Source: an uncultured Parabacteroides sp. (GTDB taxonomy: Bacteria; Bacteroidota; Bacteroidia; Bacteroidales; Tannerellaceae). From it: a DNA stretch of 44,377 bases. The stretch covers positions 1 to 44,377 of the forward strand of contig CALVFH010000006.1 in NCBI GenBank assembly GCA_944326775.1, written 5' to 3'. The notes beneath the pieces are model-generated. The model saw only the letters and a program-made list of their open reading frames with translations. It was not told where the DNA came from and did not search any database. Within the stretch, counting starts at the first letter, position 1; each line of letters starts with the position of its first letter. Shown piece by piece: positions 17,264 through 23,611 of this stretch. The position numbers and the translations under genes are program-made.

Positions 17264-17992
17264 TTATTTATACGAATAGCCTCCATCGACAACGACCACT
17301 TCTCCGTTAAAATATTTATTCTCTATCAACATTTTATAGACCTCCGCCACCTCGGAAGGTTCGCAAAAACGGCCTAAGGCGACTTTCCGCTCGATGTTCC
17401 GGCGGATTTCCTGCGGCTTGTTCTTCTGCCACTCCGTATCCACGAATCCCGGAGCGACGGCGTTTACCCGCAGCGAATAAGGAGCCAGGAATTTCACCAG
17501 ATTCCGTGTCAGCGCATGGACGGCACTCTTCGTCACGCCGTAAACCAACGACACCGAGTGCGGTTCGATGCCCATCAACGAGCCCGTGAACACTACCGAC
17601 CCGCCGGCCTTTATTTTCTTGACAATCCGTTGCAACAAAAATACAGGGAAGTGAACGTTGGCGTAAAAAACCCGGTTCCACGATTCGAATGTCATTTCTT
17701 CAAACGGATCGCGACACGTCAGGCCGGCATTCAAGACCAACGCATCCAGCTGCAAACCGCCAGCCTCCAGGAAAGAATCTATTTTGTCGATAGAAAGTTC
17801 ATCTGCCACATCAGCCTGCAAAAGAGCAACCTTCACACCTGTCTGCTTTGCCAAATCTTCTTGGACTTTTCGAGCTACTGTATTATCGGAGGCATAGGTC
17901 AGAATCAAATCGTAACCGGCTTCTGCCAGGCAGCAGGCAACCGCTTTGCCTATTCCTTTCGTACCTCCTGTGATCAATGCTAACTTACTCAT
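17264..17992 (-). CDS. Short-chain dehydrogenase/reductase (FabG-like)
   Basis: A 242-aa classical SDR. The Rossmann motif TGGTKGIG, the NAG motif (LNAGLTC), the catalytic Ser (VFTGSLMG) and YGVTK (Tyr-x3-Lys) are all present, and APGFVDT and VDGGYSYK follow. Homology alone would suggest 3-oxoacyl-ACP reductase. However, its position between a cytidylyltransferase and a CDP-alcohol phosphatidyltransferase suggests it reduces or oxidises a headgroup precursor. It overlaps the upstream cytidylyltransferase by 8 bases. Confidence 0.9.
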   Translation of the reverse strand: MSKLALITGGTKGIGKAVACCLAEAGYDLILTYASDNTVARKVQEDLAKQTGVKVALLQADVADELSIDKIDSFLEAGGLQLDALVLNAGLTCRDPFEEMTFESWNRVFYANVHFPVFLLQRIVKKIKAGGSVVFTGSLMGIEPHSVSLVYGVTKSAVHALTRNLVKFLAPYSLRVNAVAPGFVDTEWQKNKPQEIRRNIERKVALGRFCEPSEVAEVYKMLIENKYFNGEVVVVDGGYSYK

Positions 17993-18470
17993 GAGAGCTT
18001 CTTGTTTTTTCTGAAAATCCTTTCACGGTTTCGGGTTTGGCCTGTCGTTGCGAACGCAAATTATCTTCATACGTATCATGTATGGTCTTTTTCAGATAAG
18101 AAGAAGAGACGCCCGTCCCGTAAGGGAAATAAAACACCTGGACACCGAGGTCTTTCAAGTAATCATATTTGCCATACCAGTCGTCGCCTACGACAAAAGC
18201 ATCTATATTCAGTTTCTTCACAATTTCCGTATGGTCCAACGTGTGTTGGGGAATGACTATATCCGGAGTTTTCAATGCCTCGATAATCTGGAGGCGTTCA
18301 TGAAATGGAATGATCGGTTTCGGCTTGTACGACGAAACCAGTTCGTCCGTGCTGACTCCTACAATCAGGATGTCCGCCAAACTGCGGGCATAGTTTATCA
18401 TCCGCAAATGATTGTAGTGAAACATATCGAACGTTCCGGAAGTATATACGATTGTTTTATCTTTAAACAT
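17985..18470 (-). CDS. Cytidylyltransferase-like nucleotidyltransferase (TagD/GCT type)
   Basis: A 161-aa protein of the nucleotidylyltransferase superfamily that would couple CTP to an alcohol phosphate. The N-terminus VYTSGTFDMFHYNHLRMI matches the TagD-type GTFDxxHxGH block but has Asn where Gly is usual. GDDWYGKYDYLKDLG and the C-terminal GVSSSYLKK block correspond to the family's second nucleotide-binding region. The ATG at 18470 is chosen because a -7 box lies at 18495-18502, overlapping the longer start. It heads the cluster with SDR, phosphatidyltransferase and acyltransferase genes. Confidence 0.88.
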   Translation of the reverse strand: MFKDKTIVYTSGTFDMFHYNHLRMINYARSLADILIVGVSTDELVSSYKPKPIIPFHERLQIIEALKTPDIVIPQHTLDHTEIVKKLNIDAFVVGDDWYGKYDYLKDLGVQVFYFPYGTGVSSSYLKKTIHDTYEDNLRSQRQAKPETVKGFSEKTRSSHE

Positions 18471-18494
18471 ATTTTTCTTCTCTTTTTGAAAGCG

Positions 18495-18502
18495 CAAACT
18501 TA
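18495..18502 (-). promoter_or_regulatory. Bacteroidota -7 box heading the lipid/lptE/secG run
   Basis: The minus strand reads TAAGTTTG, matching TAnnTTTG, 25 bases before the cytidylyltransferase ATG. Confidence 0.55.
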
Positions 18503-18564
18503 CATAAATTTTTCCGATAAAAAAACACTCTGGTAAAAAGGGGTCATTTCTTCCACTTTAATGC

Positions 18565-18607
18565 AAAATTTCTCCCGGAAAAGAGCCTGGTCTTCCTCCG
18601 GGAGAAA
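18565..18607 (-). terminator. Probable terminator after pdxA
   Basis: TTTCTCCCGG (18569-18578) and CCGGGAGAAA (18598-18607) form a perfect 10-bp stem with a 19-base loop. In the minus-strand transcript the stem runs into AAATTTT, a short T-run, so termination strength is uncertain. The rest of the 18503-18676 gap shows nothing I recognise. Confidence 0.55.
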
Positions 18608-18676
18608 GTGGGATCCGCGCACGGGAGACTCCGCTCCGCAAGCACGCTAAGCACTTATTTATAAACAGAAAATGGC

Positions 18677-19780
18677 CTACAAGTCCACCGTGTCGTCTTT
18701 CGTCAGGTCCAATTTCTCGTTGTCGCTGCCTTTTTCATAATATTGTTTCCGAAGCGGATGTGCGGTAGCCTCGCGATAACGTCGGCGGTTATGATAAATG
18801 TCGATAGCCGTATAAATTGCCTGGCGGAACGAGGCTTCCGACGCCAGGTTCTTCCCGGCGATGTCGTAGGCTGTCCCGTGGTCGGGCGAAGTCCGTATAA
18901 TCGGCAGACCGGCTGTGTAATTCACGCCTTCATCCATTGCCAACGCCTTGAAGGGCGCCAGGCCCTGGTCGTGATACATGGCCAGCACTCCGTCGAACTT
19001 GTCGAGCATCTGCGAGCCAAAGAATCCGTCGGCCGGGAACGGCCCGAATGCGGAAACTCCTTTCTTTTCGGCTTCCTTAATCGCCGGGATGATAATGGTC
19101 TGCTCCTCCGTTCCAATCAGTCCTGCATCGCCGGCATGAGGATTCAACGCCAGCACGGCAATACGCGGCTTCACAATGCCGAAATCCTGCTTCAGCGAAT
19201 GGTTGAATACCGTCAGCTTCGAGACTATTGCGGGGACAGACAGTTGCGACGCCACTTGGGAAAGCGGTACATGTCCCGTCACCAATGCCACACGCAGGCG
19301 ATTGCACAAAAGTATCATCAGCGCCTTGCTTCCGTCGCCGCAGCAGGCTTCCAGATATTCGGTATGTCCCGGAAAATGGAAATGTTCGTTCTGAATATTG
19401 TGTTTGTTTATCGGCGCCGTCACCAGTACGTCGATGATGCCTCGGCGCAAATCTGCTGTGGCGGCTTCGAGCGATTTGAATGCCGCAGACCCGGCTACCG
19501 CCGTCGATTGCGACAATTCCACCTTTATCTCTTCCTCCACGCAGTTGATCAGGTTCACACGGTTCGGACCGGCATCTTCCGCGCGGGAGATAATGTTCAT
19601 ATTCATCGTAGGCAAGTCCAGCACCTTCCGGTGGTACGCGGCGACTTTTGACGACCCGTAAATCACGGGGACACACATTTCCGCCATTCGCGTATCACTA
19701 AATGTCTTGAGGATAACCTCATACCCTATCCCATTGATATCTCCGTGGGTAATCCCCACTTTGATCAATCGTTCTTCCAT
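18677..19780 (-). CDS. pdxA: 4-hydroxythreonine-4-phosphate dehydrogenase
   Basis: An NAD-dependent enzyme of pyridoxal 5'-phosphate synthesis by the DXP-dependent route. The 367-aa protein starts with ITHGDINGIGYEVILK, then has the metal-binding FPGHTEYLE and ALNPHAGDAGLIGTEE, and the third metal site in YHDQGLAPFKALA near residue 280, as well as IIRTSPDHGTAYDIAGK. The C-terminal tail is charged. It lies 38 bases after a DUF4837 lipoprotein gene and is likely cotranscribed with it. Confidence 0.97.
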   Translation of the reverse strand: MEERLIKVGITHGDINGIGYEVILKTFSDTRMAEMCVPVIYGSSKVAAYHRKVLDLPTMNMNIISRAEDAGPNRVNLINCVEEEIKVELSQSTAVAGSAAFKSLEAATADLRRGIIDVLVTAPINKHNIQNEHFHFPGHTEYLEACCGDGSKALMILLCNRLRVALVTGHVPLSQVASQLSVPAIVSKLTVFNHSLKQDFGIVKPRIAVLALNPHAGDAGLIGTEEQTIIIPAIKEAEKKGVSAFGPFPADGFFGSQMLDKFDGVLAMYHDQGLAPFKALAMDEGVNYTAGLPIIRTSPDHGTAYDIAGKNLASEASFRQAIYTAIDIYHNRRRYREATAHPLRKQYYEKGSDNEKLDLTKDDTVDL

Positions 19781-19818
19781 ATTTCAATTCAAATCCAAGT
19801 TGTTGTTTTAATCATTCG

Positions 19819-20856
19819 TTATTTCGAGAAGCCCAGCGGGTTTTCGAATTCTTCATTCATCTCGTCCGGCAGGCGAAGTGTGTAAAGAGCCGCTTCAATC
19901 CTACGCAGGAAGTTGCGCTTGTCGGTTTCCGGCGCATAAACGAAGCCTTCAGCCACCACCACGCGGTTGTTCTTCTCGTCGAGGCGCGTCAGGCTCACAA
20001 ACGGGCCTCCCATCATGTCGCCCTCTGTCCGCCACAGGCCGCGCATCATTCCGCAATATTTTCCGTTTAATTCAATCGGTTCATATTCCGGCATCAGCTG
20101 AAAACGAGTTTCCGTCGTCATGTAAGAACCGGGAAACGAGCCGGGAATGTGCATTTTCATGAACGAGTCGCGCTTGGCAACCAGATAATCCACCGTGAAG
20201 GTGTTCTTGTCGGTATAGGGGAATGTATAAACCACCAGGTCGATCCGCCCGGACGCCGCGTCGTTCGTCGCCCAGAAGAAATCGGTTGTATCCATGTACG
20301 ACTTCATGTTTTCCGGTGCATTCAGCATCAGCTCATGCTTTTCTTTCAGCACATTCATCACGACCGAGCTGTAAGTCTCCTGCAAGAGGTTGATGGCGCG
20401 CGCCAATTCCGCCCGCGTGAAGAAATTGCTCAATACGCGCGGATGTTCCTCGAGGTAAGTCGCGATTGCGTCGGAGTCGGGCGCCTTCATCGTCAGCACC
20501 ACTTGCCCGCGAGCCCAGCGATTCTCTTCCATCCCGAGGGAAACTTTCGTATAAATCTGGCTATTTATATCGACAATCAGGATATTGCGCACATACGTCA
20601 TCAAACCGTCGAAATCTTTCGGCGCACAATAGGTGAGTTTCAGCGACGGTTCCGCCTGCGGTAAAAACGGCACGGGATATTCCAAACTGCTTTTCACCGC
20701 CTTGCCGCCTGCGCTATTCCAATCCGCTTCGTCCATCGTCACGACAACTTCATACGCGAACCCCGTCGCCTGCGTCAATACGCTGCCGGAGTTGCAACTT
20801 CCGAACGCTACGGCCAGAAGCAAACACAAACCAAGTAATAAAGACTGCTTTTTCAT
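19819..20856 (-). CDS. DUF4837 family lipoprotein
   Basis: A 345-aa lipoprotein: the signal peptide ends in VAFGSC, Cys20. The remainder has two similar halves with Trp- and Arg-rich segments (GMEENRWARGQVVLTM and GMMRGLWRTEGDMMGGPFVS), as expected for DUF4837 of Bacteroidota. Function is unknown. It is transcribed ahead of pdxA with a 38-base gap. An exported lipoprotein coupled to a vitamin B6 gene has no evident biochemical rationale. Confidence 0.85.
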   Translation of the reverse strand: MKKQSLLLGLCLLLAVAFGSCNSGSVLTQATGFAYEVVVTMDEADWNSAGGKAVKSSLEYPVPFLPQAEPSLKLTYCAPKDFDGLMTYVRNILIVDINSQIYTKVSLGMEENRWARGQVVLTMKAPDSDAIATYLEEHPRVLSNFFTRAELARAINLLQETYSSVVMNVLKEKHELMLNAPENMKSYMDTTDFFWATNDAASGRIDLVVYTFPYTDKNTFTVDYLVAKRDSFMKMHIPGSFPGSYMTTETRFQLMPEYEPIELNGKYCGMMRGLWRTEGDMMGGPFVSLTRLDEKNNRVVVAEGFVYAPETDKRNFLRRIEAALYTLRLPDEMNEEFENPLGFSK

Positions 20857-20875
20857 ACTTTTTCATTTAGTTGCA

Positions 20876-20883
20876 CAAATGTA
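20876..20883 (-). promoter_or_regulatory. Bacteroidota -7 box for DUF4837-pdxA
   Basis: The minus strand reads TACATTTG, matching TAnnTTTG, 20 bases before the ATG. The leader would be very short. Confidence 0.55.
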
Positions 20884-20941
20884 ATCTTTTTCTCCGAATA
20901 TCCTTGAGTGCATATAGACTTTTTTCCGAAAGGACGCAAGC

Positions 20942-20986
20942 GGGGAACTGCCGCCAACCTTCCCACGGCTTCGGCGGCAATTCCCC
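20942..20986. terminator. Long GC-rich hairpin after the 21016 gene
   Basis: GGGGAACTGCCGCC and GGCGGCAATTCCCC pair over about 13 of 14 positions, with a 17-base loop. No T-run follows on the minus strand, so it may be a factor-dependent terminator or 3' stabilising hairpin. Confidence 0.5.
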
Positions 20987-21015
20987 GGCTATTGTCTATC
21001 GACAGTCTTCGTCAA

Positions 21016-21897
21016 TCAGTTCACCGTAGGGCGGTCGTCTTCGGCGGGCGGGTTTTCGCCTTCCGGCGTATCGGTGCCTTCGGTTTCTTCTCCTTCTTCC
21101 GTACCTTCCTGCGGCGTTTCTTCCTCTTTACCGTTTCCGCGCTTATTGTACGCCAGGCGGGCAGAGTCATAGAGTTTGATTACGTCTCGGATGAACTGGG
21201 AAGCTTCTTCGCTGGGATTCAGCAGGCTGGATGCGTTGGCATAGTCGTTCATGTTGTTGATCAAAATCTCCGCATCCTTCGTTAAAATCAACATCGTCTC
21301 CGTCTCGGCCTTGATGGTCTTCTTCGAAGTCCGCTGCGCTTCCAACTCTTCGTACTTGGCGTTCCACAACTTCAGCTCGGAAATTGCTTCGGCAAGCGAG
21401 AGCGTCTCAATGCACTCTGAGAATTCCGGTTTTTCCAGATCCACCAATAAACCTTTGATGACCGACGATTTCTGGCCTACCGGAATCCGGTGGAAATTCT
21501 TATACGGCAAAATTTCCATGTACATCTTCTCGGCGGCGGCAATTTCATCGTCCATAGGGAGATCTTCCACATCCAGGATGCGGTTGACAATGTATTTCCC
21601 TATTTGCACGCGCTTCTTATCCGCTTTACTCAGTTCCGAGGTTTCTCGGCTCGCGCTGGTTTGCCGATTCATGCTCACCATCTTGCTGAGAATCTCCTGC
21701 AATTGCTCGATTTGTTCAGCGGTAATGTGTAGCGCTTCGATACCTGAAACTTCCGTACTCTGGATAGATGGCTGTCCGGGATCTGAAGTTTCTTCCAGTT
21801 TTAACAAGATGTTAACGTAGCGGTCGATGAACGTGGTCTTCTCTGCCTTATTCCAACGGCCAAAACTAATTTGCGGAATCAAAATGTTTCGTTCCAT
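21016..21897 (-). CDS. Uncharacterised protein, DUF6261-like
   Basis: A 293-aa cytoplasmic protein without signal peptide or TM segment. Most of it is predicted helical (residues 15-245), with charged, coiled-coil-like stretches such as AEQIEQLQEILSKMVSMN and NAKYEELEAQRTSKKTIKAE. The last 40 residues are an acidic Glu/Pro/Gly tail ending DDRPTVN. The opening MERNILIPQISFGRW and general shape resemble the Bacteroidota DUF6261 family; I am only moderately sure of that. It stands alone, with a 573-base upstream region dominated by a 42-bp repeat array, so a link between gene and array is possible. Confidence 0.72.
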   Translation of the reverse strand: MERNILIPQISFGRWNKAEKTTFIDRYVNILLKLEETSDPGQPSIQSTEVSGIEALHITAEQIEQLQEILSKMVSMNRQTSASRETSELSKADKKRVQIGKYIVNRILDVEDLPMDDEIAAAEKMYMEILPYKNFHRIPVGQKSSVIKGLLVDLEKPEFSECIETLSLAEAISELKLWNAKYEELEAQRTSKKTIKAETETMLILTKDAEILINNMNDYANASSLLNPSEEASQFIRDVIKLYDSARLAYNKRGNGKEEETPQEGTEEGEETEGTDTPEGENPPAEDDRPTVN

Positions 21898-21946
21898 GAG
21901 TTAGGTTTTTTTTAAAAATTAATACTTAGTTATTTATTATCTCAAA

Positions 21947-21973
21947 CAACCGTTCGAAATTTCCGAACAGTTG
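21947..21973. promoter_or_regulatory. Inverted repeat in the leader of the DUF6261-like gene
   Basis: CAAC-x-GTTCG and CGAAC-x-GTTG pair over 9 of 10 positions around a 7-base A/T spacer. It lies 50-75 bases before the ATG, between the gene and the repeat array. It could be an operator or a leader hairpin. No full TAnnTTTG box is found; TTGTTTG in the right arm on the minus strand is the nearest match. Confidence 0.4.
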
Positions 21974-22004
21974 CTTTTTGTCTAAAATAAGCCTTTGACA
22001 TCGT

Positions 22005-22396
22005 CATTGGGGTCTTTTCATTCTGAAAGTGGCCAATGTAAATCTACATTGGGGTCTTTTCATTCTGAAAATAGTCAATGTAAACCTACATTGGGCACTT
22101 TCCGTTCTGAAAGTTATCAATGTAAACCTACATTGAGTACTTTTCAAGCTGAAAGTAGGCAATGTAATCCTACATTGGGTACTTTTCAAGCTGAAAGTGG
22201 TAAATGTAATCCTACATTGGGCACTTTTCATTCTGAAAGTAGTCAATGTAGTCCTACATTGGGTGTTTTTCAATCTGAAAGTGGTGAATGTAAACCTACA
22301 TTGAGCACTTTTCAAGCTGAAAGTAGTGAATGTAATCCTACATTAGGTACTTTTCATGCTGAAAGTAGTCAATGTACCTTTACATTGGGCCTTTTC
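22005..22396. repeat. Array of 42-bp repeats, nine full units plus a partial
   Basis: CATTGGG-like unit starts occur at 22005 and then every 42 bases exactly to 22383, without a single indel. Each unit holds two dyads: CAATGTA-N4-TACATTG at the unit junction and TTTCA-N3-TGAAA in the middle. Because 42 is divisible by three, both strands read as 14-residue repeats, but the plus frame runs on antisense through rlmN, and the minus frame (22004-22315) lacks a convincing start. I treat it as non-coding. It fills the space between the rlmN 3' end and the DUF6261-like gene. Confidence 0.93.
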
Positions 22397-22470
22397 AAAG
22401 AAAACTCCTCCACCGCAAAAGTAATAAAACATATCTTAATTCTCAAAATAATCTATGACTTTTTTTATTG

Positions 22471-23523
22471 TTATTTTTCTTTTTGCGGGAAGCGTTTTCC
22501 GGCGTCTTCTTCCTTCTTGCGGGTTGAGAGCATGCCGCAGGCAGCGAAAATGTCTTCTCCCCGCGAGGCGCGAATGGTACACGTGATTCCTTTCGCATTC
22601 AGGAAATCGCGGAAAGCCTCCATCTTCTGCAGGTCGCTGGTTTCGAGCGGGACGTTGGGGATGGCGTGGAAGCGGATCAGGTTCACGCGGCAGGGAATGC
22701 CCCGCAGCAGGTTTGCCAAAGTCCGCGCGTGCTGTTCCGTGTCGTTCAGTCCCTTGAAGACGATGTACTCGAACGAGACGCGCCGCTGATGCGAAAAGTC
22801 GTACTGCCGGATCAAATCGAGCACGCCGCGCAGGGGGAAAGCCTTCTCCACCGGCATGAGTGAGAGGCGCTCGGCGGGATAGGGCGAATGCAGGCTGACG
22901 GCAAGATGGCAATCGCTCTCGTCGAGGAATCGCTTCAGCCCCTTGGCGCCGATGGTGGACACGGTGATGCGCTTCGGGCTCCAGGCATATCCGTAGGCCG
23001 ACGTGAGGATTTCGAGCACCTTGAAGAGCTCGTCGGTGTTGTCGAGCGGCTCACCCATGCCCATAAAGACAAGGTTGGTCAGTTCGTCGTGTTCGGGCAG
23101 CGACTGGATTTGGTTCAGGATTTCGTTGGCGGAAAGATTCTTGGTGAAACCTTGCTTTCCGGTCATGCAAAACAGGCAATTCATCTTGCAACCCACCTGC
23201 GAGGAGACGCAAAGCGTAGCCCGCCCGTCGGCAGGAATGAAAACGGACTCCACGAAGTTTCCCGGCCCGGCGGGGAAAAGGTATTTCACGGTGCCGTCCA
23301 CCGAACGCTGGAAGTGGGCAGGCGCGACGGCGCCGATTTCATAACTTTCGGCGAGGAGTGTACGTTTCGACGCCGCCAGATTGGTCATGGCGTCGATGGA
23401 AGTTACTTTTTTCTTATACAGCCAGTCGGCTATCTGCCTGGCAGCATAGTTCGGCAAATTCACGCGGGCGGCGACGGCCTGCAGCTCGCCGAGCGTCATG
23501 CCCAAGAGGGGTTTCTTTTCCAT
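22471..23523 (-). CDS. rlmN: Dual-specificity 23S rRNA/tRNA adenine C2-methyltransferase
   Basis: A radical-SAM enzyme that methylates A2503 of 23S rRNA and A37 of some tRNAs. The 350-aa protein has the CxxxCxxC cluster as CKMNCLFC, the conserved Cys in LCVSSQVGC seven residues ahead, and the methyl-accepting Cys near the end in FAACGML. VFMGMGEPLDN and SLHSPYPAERLSLMP are family motifs. The ATG at 23523 (MEKKPLLGMTL) is preferred over one at 23598, which would overlap the terminator at 23551-23580. It lies 88 bases after the ppiD-like gene. Confidence 0.96.
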   Translation of the reverse strand: MEKKPLLGMTLGELQAVAARVNLPNYAARQIADWLYKKKVTSIDAMTNLAASKRTLLAESYEIGAVAPAHFQRSVDGTVKYLFPAGPGNFVESVFIPADGRATLCVSSQVGCKMNCLFCMTGKQGFTKNLSANEILNQIQSLPEHDELTNLVFMGMGEPLDNTDELFKVLEILTSAYGYAWSPKRITVSTIGAKGLKRFLDESDCHLAVSLHSPYPAERLSLMPVEKAFPLRGVLDLIRQYDFSHQRRVSFEYIVFKGLNDTEQHARTLANLLRGIPCRVNLIRFHAIPNVPLETSDLQKMEAFRDFLNAKGITCTIRASRGEDIFAACGMLSTRKKEEDAGKRFPQKEK

Positions 23524-23550
23524 ATCTTCTTTTCCACAAAATTTTTCAAC

Positions 23551-23580
23551 AAAATTGCCCCGAGCCGAAGCCCGAGGCAA
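23551..23580 (-). terminator. UUCG-capped hairpin between ppiD-like gene and rlmN
   Basis: In the minus transcript an 11-bp stem (TTGCCTCGGGC with GCTCGGGGCAA, two G-U pairs) is closed by a TTCG tetraloop and followed by TTTT. It should end most ppiD-like transcripts while allowing some read-through into rlmN. Confidence 0.8.
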
Positions 23581-23611
23581 TCTGAAACAATGCGACATAA
23601 ACAGTCACCTA

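Noticed and set aside
22004..22315. Minus-strand ORF of 14-residue repeats before the DUF6261-like gene
   Set aside because: The frame is bounded by stops at both ends and starts at TTG inside a repeat unit. I keep it only as an alternative explanation for the fixed period.
21995..22789. Long plus-strand ORF with 14-residue repeats
   Set aside because: It opens with TTG in the array and its second half is antisense to rlmN. The repeat reading follows from the 42-bp period; no promoter or ribosome site was seen.
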